Below, in pieces: positions 33,683 to 45,259 of a DNA stretch of 64,000 nucleotides (within the stretch, counting starts at the first letter, position 1; every line of letters begins with the position of its first letter). The notes beneath the pieces were generated by a model. The model was not told the origin of the DNA and ran no database searches. It worked only from the letters and a program-made list of their open reading frames with translations. Origin of the DNA: Littorina saxatilis (taxonomy: Eukaryota > Mollusca > Gastropoda > Littorinimorpha > Littorinidae); contig NC_090258.1 of NCBI RefSeq assembly GCF_037325665.1, positions 42,738,337 to 42,802,336 on the forward strand. Direction: 5' to 3'. The position numbers and the translations under genes were made by a program.

Positions 33683-33805
33683 GGTCCCGGTAACTTCGCC
33701 ACAGTTGTCCGAGCGCGGCTCTCTCGCTCTCTCTCTCTCCCACCTCCTTCCACCCCTCCCTCTCCTCACATTGAGTTTCTCTGCCTCCTTGACAGTGAGG
33801 TTGAA

Positions 33806-34023
33806 GTCGTGTGTGTGTGTGTGTGTTAGTGAGTGTGTGTGTGTGTGTGCGATGGTGTGTGTGAGTGTTTGTGCGTGTGTACGTGTGTGTGTGTGTGTGT
33901 GTGTGTTTTAGTGAGTGTGTGTGTGTGTTTTAGTGAGTGTGTGTGTATGTTCGATGGTGTGTGCGAGTGTTTGTCAGTGCGTGTGTGTGCGTGCGTGTCA
34001 TGGATGTGGGTGTATGTACGTCC

Positions 34024-34094
<71 letters not shown>
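33806..34094. repeat. GT-rich then (CT)n microsatellites
   Basis: GTGTGT-rich sequence to about 34020, then about 70 bp of CT. Plus-strand CVCVCV and SLSLSL frames are shadows. Confidence 0.9.
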
Positions 34095-34098
<4 letters not shown>

Positions 34099-34309
34099 AC
34101 TCACTACGGGCTGTTGAGAACTGCTCGGACTGTGTCGTCTGAAAACTGCTCTGTTGAGAACTGCACAATGAGTAGATCTCGTGTTAATTACGTAGATAAC
34201 TGCTGAGCAGTTTTCACAAGGCACAGTCCGAGTGTTGTTATTTTAAAACGCAAGACCACTATATAATGATGGACAAACTGGCAGTTGGCAGAACAGCTCC
34301 AGATTCGCT

Positions 34310-34743
34310 ATGGAAAGTGCAGTCGATTGCATTGTGTGTCAGGTGGCGGTCACCAGTAGACAGGAGGCCTTGCTCTGTGATGGGCCATGTGGCAGATGGC
34401 ACCGCATCTGTGGCATTGGTATTGACCGTGCAACGTATAGGCGTGCCGTGAGGGGAGAACTGGAACTGGACTGGCGATGCCAGGACTGTGTGGCAGTGGC
34501 TCAGTCAGAACTGTCTCTGACACAGCAGGCCGAGATGGAAGTTGGTGGCGATGATGATGATGCAGACAGTGATGATGAGCCTTCGTTTGCTGTTCCTATG
34601 GAACTGGAGGAGCCGTCCCTGCTTGACTCGAGGGGGAAGCCGCGACAGATGGGCAGCGCAGTATCTGTGCGTACGTCCGGCACACGTGGCCGGAGACCCC
34701 GACATGGCCCCCGGCGAGTCACGGTTGGTCGGTTTTTTACCGC
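34310..34743 (+). CDS. PHD zinc-finger protein of the MULE-type element (truncated)
   Basis: From ATG at 34310 (MESAVDCIVCQ): Cys7, Cys10, Cys23, Cys27, His31, Cys34, Cys57 and Cys60 with Trp55 form a C4HC3 PHD finger (LLCDGPCGRWHRICG, DWRCQDC). An acidic linker follows (GGDDDDADSDDEPSF) and then an Arg-rich stretch. PHD fingers usually bind histone H3 tails, so here it would be a chromatin-targeting module of a transposase. After about 34725 the frame no longer matches; the MULE C-terminal sequence continues in another frame, consistent with an internal deletion that removed the catalytic core. Confidence 0.65.
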
Positions 34744-35058
34744 ACCATCAGAGCCAACAACGACGTGGAGGGTTGGCATCGTCGCCTTAACACCAAGGCA
34801 ACACGGGGCCAACTGAACATGTACTTGTTGCTGAACCTCCTAGGAGCCGAGGCATCACTAGTGGACATAAACATCATCCTGCTGCGAGAGTCAGCCGTGG
34901 TGCGACGACAGCGGTCAGCAGCACGCACCACCACTGCCCGTCTGTTCAGGCTGTGGGACCGCCTGATCGCGCACGAGAAGACCCCACGACAAACAGTCTG
35001 CGGGCCGCGAGTCACTTCATGCCTCTGTAGCCTGAATGATCATGATGATGACCGATGA
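34744..35058 (+). pseudogene. MULE-type transposase, C-terminal fragment
   Basis: In a different frame from the PHD part: TIRANNDVEGWHRRLNTKAT, then LYLLLNLLGAEA-like sequence (MYLLLNLLGAEASLVDINII) and LFRLWDRLIAHEKTPRQ. The '(T/R)NNxVEGWHxRLN' block followed by Leu-rich helices is the usual end of MULE-type transposases with the same architecture (family knowledge). The upstream D..D..E catalytic segments are absent. Confidence 0.6.
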
Positions 35059-35111
35059 CCGGATCTATGACTTCCTATGACTCTGTGATTCTAAAATGTC
35101 CGATCGAACAC

Positions 35112-35335
35112 TTTTTATATTAAGACTCTTTTTAATTAAAAACGTGACTACCAAGGTGAGATGTATAACTGCCGCCGCTATACTGAGCGTCACAGCTAAA
35201 AATGTACTGATCTCCGTTGGATTATCATTGTGCCTTAATGTATGTTTTAATTTTAATCTCCTTTTTTATATTAAGACTTTTTAATTAAAAACGTGACTAC
35301 CAAGGTGAGATGTATAACTGCCGCTGCTATAGCCA
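35112..35335 (+). repeat. Direct repeat (155-bp period) near the 3' end of the MULE-type element
   Basis: TTAATTAAAAACGTGACTAC and AAGGTGAGATGTATAACTGC occur twice, about 155 bp apart, just before AATAAA at 35434. Confidence 0.7.
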
Positions 35336-35476
35336 CAGCTTGGCATGCTTTTGTCTTCTAGTTATAGATTCAGTTGAATGACATGTTTTTTATGCTTCAC
35401 TTGTATGTCAGAATTGATGGTACCTGATTTGAAAATAAAGTTGTTCAGGTGTGGACCTTTGGATTTTGTTTGAGAT

Positions 35477-35479
<3 letters not shown>

Positions 35480-35555
<76 letters not shown>

Positions 35556-35712
35556 TCTCTCTCCCTCTCTTCCTCTCTCTCTCTCTAAAATGTGAATCTT
35601 GAATCTCTCACACACTCTCTTTCCCTCTCTCCCTCTCTCTCACACACACACTCTATCTCTCCCTCTCTCTCTTCCTCTCTCTCTCTCTCTCTAAAAAATG
35701 TGAATCTTGAAT
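35480..35712. repeat. (CT)n/(CA)n microsatellite with internal duplication
   Basis: CT and CA runs. AAAATGTGAATCTTGAATCTCT occurs twice (35587 and about 35695), so the tract itself has been duplicated. Confidence 0.85.
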
Positions 35713-35761
35713 CTCTCCCACACATAAACATCCGCCCAACCCTGCCGGTAAGTTCGTCATA

Positions 35762-35799
35762 GGTGACGAATCTACCGTGTGACGAACCTACTGGTAGCC
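35762..35799. repeat. Right terminal inverted repeat of MULE-type element
   Basis: Inverted complement of 33645-33682. Immediately followed by AGATACAC. Confidence 0.85.
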
Positions 35800-36430
35800 A
35801 GATACACACGTGCCTTTGTCTGTGAGCATATGTAGCAACGTGGGAGGCCACATCGAACCACAATGTTTAGTGACCGATGGTGATAGTCGGACCTTGATTG
35901 ATCGCATGATTGAGGCCATGCTACAGATCCAGACTGTGTCCGAAGAACGATTAACAAAAATTGCTGAACCTGTGTTTGCGGCCATCCATCGTCGTTTGGA
36001 TCAGATCAGTGAAACGGATGATGCGGCAGAAAGACATCCCCAACACCAAACTAAGAAATGTCTCGAAAAGTTTCTGAAGACAATCCCCGTGATTGGTTTT
36101 TCGAGTGGGAGATACGATCTGAACGTGTTGCGACCATACCTGCTGAAATATTTTGATGATTCAACAAGCTTGGTTATTAAAGACTCCCATTGAGCTCAAC
36201 CCATAGGTTTAAGGCTTTTTCAGCTGTTGCAGCGTATAAAAATTAGGTGTTCTACCAACTGGGGCTATTCAAATCTTTGTAGTTTGTCAGAAATCAATAA
36301 TTGAAGATAGTTTCGAAATAAACCCATACCCTTCGCCGTGATATTTTTAGAACAGTCACGTGACAGTGTATAGCGAGGCGATTCTATGTTTAGAACATTT
36401 ACCGGAAACGGATTTCCCCTACAAACAAAG

Positions 36431-39400
36431 ATGGCTTCTCAAGATGTGAAAGATCGTCTTCGATCTATGCCTCCAAAAGTATGTTTGCCTCCTACACCAC
36501 CTGCTGTGCCTGTTGCCAGAGTTGCAAGCACGGCTTCGGCCAAGAAAAAAAAGAAAAAGCTGAGGGAGAAATTGAAAGTTTGTTTGACCAGCCAATTCGA
36601 ACGATGGGGGGCCCTCCGAGGACAGGTGTTTGCCAAGACACCTCATTTGTTGAAACCTCACAACAGATCAAAAGCAGACACGGAACTTTCTAGAATCCTC
36701 ATGGACGCGTAAGTATCGTTTAAATTCAATTCAAATTCCTCCTTTGTTCTTGTCATTTGCTTGTTTTGTTTTCTCTTTGAGTACCATGTTTTCAAATAAT
36801 AATTTACAGTGACAGTGTGACGAACATTCGTTTCAAAACCAAAGTGTTGTTTCCAGTCAATCAGTGCTTTCTTGACTACTGTACTTCTTTTTCTGTTTTA
36901 GGTACGAACGAACTCAAGAGGCCGCATTGACTGACCCTCAACCAGGATGTTCTACTTGGGATATTGAAAGCAGGTCAGTGTCAATTGATACATTGTGAAA
37001 GTCAGCTTCACACAGAGCTCTGATGTACATTTACCAATTTGCTCAGCTGGGTGTAGTGAATGTAGGAACCGAATTTATTTCAAAGTGCATGGATTTTGTT
37101 TTTGTTCTTATTCAACAGAGCTGTGCAGAGACCAGACTTTGCTAAACAGCCTCCGCAGAAAACTTCCACCCCAGGGCAGCTCCTGCAGCAAGCAAAAGTC
37201 AGCACCACCCCCGACCTCTCCTCTGTCCCTAGTTCGTCCAAGCCGTGGTAAATGTATTTTGTAAACTGATAATTATAGATGAACATTCGTTTCATTTTTT
37301 TTTTCAGTCAATTAGCGCTGTATTGACTTCTGACTTATTTTTATGTTTTACTTTTAGCTATCAACAGATTCAAGAGGCCGCATTGACTGACCCTCAACCA
37401 GGATGTTCTACTTGGGATATTGAAAGCAGGTCAGTGTCAATTGATACATTGTGAAAGTCAGCTTTACACAGAGCTCTGATACATTTACCAATTTGCTCAG
37501 CTGGGTGTAGTGAATGTAGGAACCGAATTTATTTCAAAGTGCATGGATTTTGTTTTTGTTCTTATTCAACAGAGCTGTGCAGAGACCAGACTTTGCTAAA
37601 CAGCCTCCGCAGAAAACTTCCACCCCAGGGCAGCTCCTGCAGCAAGCGAAAGTCAGCACCACCCCCGACCTCTCCTCTGTCCCTAGTTCGTCCAAGCCGT
37701 GGTAAATATATATATGTACTTTGTAAATTGATACTCATACTCATAGACCGTTTATTGACAGTAAATGGGGTTCACAAAAACTTAAAAAAGAAATGTTGGG
37801 AAGATTGGTTTCAGATTTTGTTCAGTTTGTCAGTTTGCTAGTTTCATGCATTTAAACACATTTTAATCAGGTGATGGTCAGAGTTGATTGTTTGACATTT
37901 TTCAGTACACCTTTATCAGGTGTGGAGCCATTCGAGGAGGAGCCAGAACTTGAGATTGAAAAGTGAGTGCATTTACTGAACATGGTGCAGTGTTGATTTT
38001 GGTTGGCTGGTTACACCGGTTGTATATTGTCTCCCTTGCACAAATAACTGTCTTGTTTAAATCAAAAACCGCTATCTATTTACAAAGTTCTAAATGCTAA
38101 ACTTTAAATCGTCTCCACAAGTGCCAGTGGGTTCACATTATCGATTGATTCAAGGTGTGTTAAATAGTCAAATCATATTTATAAATAACTTTTTTTTTCA
38201 ATTATAGGACTGATCAGCCTGCCAAAGAAGGGAAAGGGATGAGGTCAAAACGGTAAGCTTGTCATTGTTTGTTATCTGCATTTGAGTTGAGTTGGCAAAC
38301 TGTCGGCCAGAGATCAACACCAGCCGGTTACCTCAGTTTACAATGACGGCAGTCATTAGTGTCTACTATTGTTGATTGTTGAGTTGGTTGCTGGTTTAGT
38401 TATACCAATTATTACTTCTTGTTTTTTCAAGATAATGAAATGTAATGTCAACAGAAACTGGATACTGTTGAGGGGTGTTTTGATTTACCCAGTACATCTA
38501 GTTCTTGTTTGCATGTTTTAATACATTATAATTACCATTTTTATGTTTACAGGCAGAACATTGACCGCTCCTTTGTCAACCCTCTCAAGTAAGTGTAGTA
38601 TTATTAAAAAAGCTAATTTGTAAAGAACCATGTGAAAATAATAATGATGAAAAACAAGACACACACACAAACAATGAGAATATTCTGATAATAAAGGTCA
38701 TTTGATGATTTTTTATGTTTTCGGAGATACATGTAGTAGTATTATAGATTGGCACTGCAGGCACATTTTTTCTTGTTTGTCAGTTGACAACTTACATTAT
38801 TATTTTGAGTGATGCTAACTTTGTTTTCAATGTCTCTCTTGTGCAGCATCACTGTTGAATTCAGTGATTTAACCTGTGATGGTGATTTAGATGGTGATGA
38901 CAGCGACTTTGATGTCGATGATATCGAGCTGGAATCTCAAGACGCCAGTTTTTTTCTCACCATGGATGTGTATGTTTTGCATTTCTTATTAATGTGTTGC
39001 TTTTGTAAGAATAAAACAAATTCTAATCTATTTCATTTGTATGTAATGTATACATGAATTTATACATTTATGTTGTAAAATGATTAAAATGGTTTCATTC
39101 TTCTAGGGAAGTCTAATCTACATCAGACTGTATTGCACACTGAATGTTATTATTATTTTTTATTTATTCCTATGTGTCAGGGATGAAAAGTATGCCAAGG
39201 AGGCAGACGAGGTGGCCTTTGAGGAGGTGGCGTACGGCCAGCAGGAGGACGAAGAGACAGGTGATGCTGACACTGCGGAGGAGGTGGAGTTAGGACCAGG
39301 CATCACCAGGATAGCCACAGCAGACCAGTGCCAGGACATTTGCAACAGCACACTGTGCCTAGCATTTGTCCACCAACTAAAGGCACTGGCTGCTGTGAGC

Positions 39401-42400
39401 ATCAGGAAATGCTCCACTGCTGGGTGTGAGCATGTTCCTGCCGTGAAGGAGGGCTTCACAGGCTCAGCACTGTACCTCAGATGGGTGAGAACATTTTATT
39501 TTTTACTCACATGCGAAGCAAAAGTCAGTCTATGTACTCACCTGGTTCATCTGTCCGTCTGGCCGTTCATTCGTTAAAAACTAAAATGTTGAATTTATCT
39601 TGGACACTACTAAGTCTAACAGCACTAAATGTGGCATGATGGTTCAGATTTCAGAATGCACTTAGGCTTCATCAACTCATTATGTTTGTACATGTATATG
39701 TTCCTAGTAATCCTACTGACAGTGACACATTGAATTTTTATAAAGTCATTTGCATTTTTGTTTTTTTCAAATCTGATCTGTGAATTTCAGGAATGTGTGA
39801 AAGGCCATGTGAGCCACACATGGTGTGCCCAGCCCACCCTGCCCAACAAAATTCACTGTGGTGATTTTCTAGTCAGCACATGTATCCTCCTAAGTGGAAA
39901 TAATTATGCCAAGCTGGCGTTGTGGGCGAAGGTGCTGAACCTGCCCTTTCCTGGTGCTACCTTCCACCAGGCTGTCCAGAAACATTATGTGGTGCAGGTA
40001 ATTAAAAAACAGTTAAAAAATAATTTATAATGTGTGTGTATAAAATGGAAAGAAAATGGAATTTGGATATTGATAGTTGTGTTGTTTATGTTTGCCTGCC
40101 AGTTTGTGTTAATATCTATGCATGTTTGTTTTTACCTGTTTAAATATTGTAAAGCGCTATGAGTAGATTGTCTAGAAACGCGCTATATAAATGTCCATTA
40201 TTATTATTATTATTATTATTGATCTCTATCTTTATCTCTAGCAAACTCAAAGCGCGGCAAAGGTTGCACTATACAGGCGCCCTACTCACGGCCCAACGGG
40301 GATTTGAACCCGGGTTGCTGTATCCCTGGGGAATCGTGTTCACCACAGAACCAACCGGCCACCCTAGTTACAAATGATGTTTAGAAACTAAAAGCAACCC
40401 ATTCTCGTTATGTATTCAGATGTTTTGTAACAAGTATGGCATTTTTTGTTGTTGTCTAGAACAGTTGACATAGTCTAGTCTGTGAGGCAAAATTCTTGCT
40501 TTGTGTGTCCCTCAGTGACTGTCCCAACTCACAAGAATATAGATATATAACTTTGTTTTCCATTTATCATAAAGGCTGTGAAGGACACATGGAAGGACCA
40601 CCAACGAGCCATCTTCGACTCATTGGCAGAGCAAAATTTGGTTGTTCTGGGTGAGTGTTTGTTGTTCTTTTGTGATTTATGTTTGACCCCTTTGTCACTG
40701 TTGTGCCATTTCAGAAATATAATGTATCCAATGCTGTAGACTTAACCCAACCCCACCCCCCACCCCCCCAACCCCACAATAATATTGAAATGAATGTCTA
40801 AAATCAACTTTATATTTTCTATTTTATTTCTCAAAAGCAAAACATGATGTGATGCAGGACATAATATTCAATTTTGGACATTGTATCAAGGCGTGCTTGC
40901 TTTTGAGAAATAGACTGAAAGAAAAAGTTACATTTTCATGTAACCCACTGAAATTGACTTCCTGTTGTCAAGTGACGGCAGAGCACTTTTTATTGAACAT
41001 TTATTTTGTTATGTCATTCCATTTTTGTGTGTGTGTGTGTGCAGGAGATGGACGCAATGATTCACCAGGTCAGTACGATTATTGCAGACCTGCATTATTC
41101 AATGACCCAATATATACCATGTCCCCAATTTTACATAGTCATTGGAATATTAGAATGTGCTATTTACCATCATGTAGAATGATATAGTCTAGGCGCTTGA
41201 GTAATTGGCTTGCCTGTGTTCTCGTAACCATGTTAACAAACAACTGAGCTTAGAAAAGCCTTGCAATTTTGATGTCCGGTCAGAGAATATTGTTTGCAGG
41301 TTTCATCATAAATGGTTACTTTTTAATGGTGCATTGAATTTTCAAATAGGTCATTGCGCACAGTACTGCAGCTACACTCTTATGGAGGCTGAGACCACAA
41401 AGATTCTCTCTGTCCAGTGTGTGGACAAACGGGAAACACAGCGAAAATCCACGAACATGGAAAGGGTTGGATTTAAGAGGGCACTGGATGAGGTAGTGCT
41501 TGAAGGTGAACGGGTGGACACCACTGTTGATGAGGTCGTCACTGATGCCCATGTGGGAATAGCTGCAGATATGAGTATGTTCTGTTTCCTCTTTTCCCCC
41601 CTTTGTGTGTGTGTGTGTGATTAACAGTCAATTATATGTTAGCGGTAATTTATTATGCAACATTTATTATCTATACATACATCAGTCCCATCTGGATGGA
41701 CAGTGCAGTGAGTTAGAATGCTTAATTTCAAGATAATATACCTCTTGCCCACTTTGGGGATACAGTTTAGAGTGTGTCACCATTATTGTCTCTTTAGCAG
41801 CTGTTGTTCATTGTATTATGTGTGCATTGCTAAGCCCTTTTCATTTAATTTGGGCTGGTCATTTTAGCAAACATTTTAAAAATGTATGCACCAAATATTT
41901 GATATTGCAAATGAATATATTTTGTTCTTTGTTTTGTCAAAAAGAGGCGATCGGAAAAAAACATTCCCTTGATGTGTGGCATGTTGCCAAAAATATTGGC
42001 AAGAAGCTAGCCAAGGTACGTATGTTGTAATTGTGTTATAGTTTGATACAATTTTGAAATATTGTGAATGCTTTATTGGTTTTCTCATGTTTTCTTTGGT
42101 TTGTTTGTGTGTGTATCTTTACATTTTACATTTGCATTTTCTTCTTAGATTGCTGCAGGCAGTAAAGGTCGCAAGCTGCAAAAGTGGATCCCTTCGATAG
42201 TGAACCACTTTTGGTTCTGCTGCCAGAAGGCTGACACCAAGACAAAGTTCATGGTAACCTGTTTGGTCATTGTCTTGTTTGGTTATTTGTACGGTTTCAT
42301 TTACAAATAATAATAGCACGTCAATCACAATTATGCACTAATTTCAATAGTTTGAAAAAAATCAGGCATGTATAGTTTTCTGAATGTGTCTGTTCCATTC

Positions 42401-43600
42401 CAGGGTATGTGGCGAGGAGTTTTGCAACATGTTTGCAACATACATTCTTGGGATGCTGGTGCCTGGTGCTGCGACCATGAAGACCTGGGCGGGGAAAGGG
42501 AGGATGGGAGGGCCTGGCTTGATCCTCAGGAAGACCGTGCCCTAGTGAAACAGCTCGCCTCTGTGGTCTTAGACCAGACTCTGATCCAGAAAGCAGAGTT
42601 GGTCATCACAAACAGGTTAGAAGATTATTATTACTCACTATTGAGGGAGAAATCAGGGAACTGTTTACAGTGTGCATGAAAGGAGATTATGTGGGTGCAA
42701 CAAGTATGAACTTGTTTGTGTGGTTTTGTAATTACTAATACTCGATGTAAAAATCAGGAGTTGTAGTGCTCATACTGATGTGTGCTGGCCAACATTATAC
42801 AGTGGAACTCTGTTATAGTGAATATAAGAATTTCGCTGTAACAGGGTTGATTTATATCATACAGTGAGGTAAATAAACAAGAAAACCTATCGCTACAGTA
42901 TCAGCAGAACATCACTGTAAAATATTTAATGATAAGCGTGTTCACTTCTACCATTATATATAATACTTTCTTTTTACATACAGGAGCACATGCCCCCTGG
43001 AGGTGTTTCACCAACATTTGTTGATGTATGCGGGCAAAAGGTTTGCGTACACACCTCCGGTTTATGAAGCCAGGATTCTGTTGGCAGCCATGGACCACAA
43101 CACTCATGCTGGTCGACCCTTGGCGACTTCAAAGGATGGCAGAAAGAAGTAAGTACATGTATTGAAACACACTCAATGCAATGTTTTTGTTGTTTGTTTT
43201 TTTCACAGGCCAAACATGTAAATTCAGGCTTCAAGTTCTAGATGTATGATCATGTCCTTGGCATGTTTAGTTATATTATGACATTCAAGGCCATTACAAG
43301 GGTTAGTGTCAAGCATTTTAGTCATAATTGTTCTTGTTCTATGTTGATAGGTATCACAGATGCTTCAATAAGAAAACCGGCCGCTGGTCGGTATTCCCTG
43401 TGAAGGTCCCAAAGACCTACCACCACATTCCAGCCCTGAAGCTGCGAATCATGGAGATGAGACTACAAGACCCGTTGCCACTGCACAGGAAAAAACCTCT
43501 GGCACAAGAGGACCCAAGGAGACTGTCAACACACCTGGCAGCAACCTCCCCACCTCCAACTAGTGAACTTGTTGCACAGAAAAAATCTCGTTTTACCTGA
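36431..43600 (+). CDS. Kolobok-like DDE transposase, 19 exons, 859 aa, apparently intact
   Basis: Exons by GT/AG sites and frame: 36431-36708, 36902-36973, 37119-37247, 37358-37429, 37573-37701, 37906-37962, 38208-38252, 38553-38588, 38847-38969, 39181-39484, 39791-39997, 40575-40650, 41045-41068, 41350-41574, 41945-42015, 42149-42253, 42404-42615, 42984-43148, 43351-43600. They sum to 2580 bp with every phase agreeing. The N-terminus is basic then acidic low-complexity. A zinc-ribbon-like part follows (KCSTAGCEH ... WECVKGHVSH), then the catalytic fold: GDGRNDSPGHCAQYCSYTLM (D about 511), EVVTDAHVGI (D about 583), HSLDVWHVAKNIGKKLAK, and PLEVFHQHLLMYAGKR (E about 728), ending VKVPKTYHHIPALK. 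These are hallmarks of Kolobok-like transposases as I know them. No THAP domain was seen. So many introns is unusual for an autonomous transposon, so domestication remains possible. Confidence 0.8.
36820..37710 (+). repeat. Tandem duplication of an exon pair in the transposase gene
   Basis: Sequence 36820-37258 is repeated at about 37278-37710 (456-bp shift). Each copy has a 72-bp exon (QEAALTDPQPGCSTWDIESR) and a 129-bp exon (AVQRPDFAKQPPQKTSTPGQ). Both lengths are multiples of three with equal phase, so either pair can be skipped without changing frame. Introns are also nearly identical. Confidence 0.85.
39503..39650 (+). mobile_element. Fragment of the AAGGTCAAGGTCA-type dispersed repeat
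   Basis: ACTCACATGCGAAGCAAAAG, then GTCTATGTACTCACC and ATTTATCTTGGACACTACT match the start of the element at 20232-21072. It lies in an intron of the transposase gene. Confidence 0.7.
40149..40372 (-). mobile_element. SINE-type repeat in intron
   Basis: GCGCTATATAAATGTCCATT and (ATT)n are followed by CTCAAAGCGCGGCAAAGGTT and an inverted tRNA-like B box (GATTTGAACCCGGGTT). A plus-strand relative is at 45577-45700. Confidence 0.6.
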
Positions 43601-45259
43601 ATGACGGTAGCAGTTGAGCTGGTAGTAGCCCAAAAGGAGGCAGAACATAAGGAAAGAGTGTCAAGTGGGATAATTATTACCTCCCTTTTTGTCTGCGGTT
43701 CTGTTACAGTTGTTTTTGACATGTGGAGAGGTACAACAATATGACACCAGTGGACTTTTGAAAGGCCCTTTTCAAGACAGCAATGTTTGTATGTGTGGGT
43801 AACCAGTAAAAATGCATAGACCCGCATAGTTCTATGGCATGGCTGTGTTTAGTTTTTTAATTTAATCTGCTGCCTTATCATGGACCCTAAATTGCGCTAT
43901 TTCACCAATATAGATGGGAGGCTCTTGTATACATTGGCGAATAATGATTTTAATAATAACTTTGAAAAATAGTAATAACTTTGTGATTATACATTGGCAG
44001 ACTAAATTTGCAAGAAAAGCATTTATCAATAGTTTCCAAAGCTGTATCATTTTAGTTGAGACTGTGTTGTATGATTTTCACTTCAAATTGATATCAATTG
44101 CCTTAGACTACATTTTGCTTCACAGGCTAGATTCAGGCGGCATAGAATGGCTGCAGGCACAAGAAACTCACATTGCAACACATATTATAATTGAGCATGT
44201 TGGAATGTTCGGCTGAAAATGTACCTCCCATTATAATTAAAGGAATGTCAGCGACAACCCACCTCTCAATGCAGGGACTGAGGGAGTGGTTGTGACATGG
44301 TGATCATGTTTTTTTTTTCTTTTCTTGTTTAGTTGAAAATATTGCTTGTGTACAATAATTGTTTATTCATGATACTAATGTGTGTGCGAGAGAGACTGAG
44401 GGTTTGTACAACATGTGTTAGTATATTCTTATTATGTGTGGCTGCAAGCGTGACTTAGCATATCTGTTTAGTTGGCTTTTGTACATGTTTACCTGGAAAC
44501 AATATGAGAATAATGGTGGTAACGATACTTGATATTTGTCTGTCTGTTCATTTGTTTTTATGAGTGCGTTGTGGTGTGGTAATTGTGCAACAGTATGTCT
44601 GCTGAAAGAAAAGAAAAAAACAAAAAACAAAGACAGAAACTGTTTGTTGTCTGCAGATAAAGGGATGTACACCACTTTGAAAATGACTAAAGACTATTGT
44701 GTGTTTGTTGTGTGATATAAATTTAAAAACAATAACATCATGTTTCTTTTTCTGAACCCATTACAAAAAGTGGAAGTGATTCAGATTCTGTATTCAGAAT
44801 TACACAATTTCAAAATCTGACAGCATAATTTACATGATATGACATTGTGTCACTGCTGGCACATGAACTTGTTTTGTTGTTGGTCAAATATACATTTATT
44901 AAAATTAACTTGTGGAGTCATACTAGTACATACAAAGTAAATGAACACAAACTTGTACAAAACAAACAGCTCAGCTGAAGAAACCATTTTAACATAATTT
45001 TCTAGTCAACCAAAATAACATTCTCATTTTCAAGACAAAATGTTTCTGTAATATTTTTCTTGCACTCAAAAAGTAATGTGTGCAAAAACCCATGGAAACA
45101 ATCAAACAGCTGTTACAACCATACAGAGAGGCAATTAAAAATTTGAAAACTAAAAGTCAAACATGTCCAAGTCCTCAGGACATTTTGGTGCTTGAGGAAG
45201 AGACAGACGAAAAATATCCCTCCATGTTGTGTGTCGGTATTCAAGAGCAATTACCCCAT
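43601..45259. other. Convergent intergenic region (3' ends of both element genes)
   Basis: Between the stop codons of the two convergent genes. TTTATT at 44895-44900 would be AATAAA for the minus-strand gene. No further gene recognised. Confidence 0.5.

Larger units (their letters stand above)
33645..35799 (+). mobile_element. MULE-type DNA transposon derivative with PHD finger, inserted in the polymerase fossil
   Basis: Terminal inverted repeats of 38 bp (33645-33682 and 35762-35799; start GGCTRCCAGTARGTTCG, then TCACACGGTAGATTCGTCAC) match with two differences. AGATACAC at 33637-33644 and 35800-35807 is an 8-bp target duplication. Inside are CT and GT microsatellites, a PHD-finger ORF, a MULE-like C-terminal fragment, and AATAAA at 35434. 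The catalytic DDE region is missing, so this 2155-bp copy is a deletion derivative that would need a transposase in trans. Confidence 0.85.

Noticed and set aside
33705-34206. Cys-Val-rich proteins
   Set aside because: Shadows of GT and CT microsatellites inside the MULE-type element.
36431-43600. Assignment to KDZ, hAT or MULE transposases
   Set aside because: The DGRxDSPGH, TDAH, DVWH and LEVFHQ blocks and the TTAA flank agree better with Kolobok-like enzymes; no CxxC-SWIM or BED/dimerisation region was seen.
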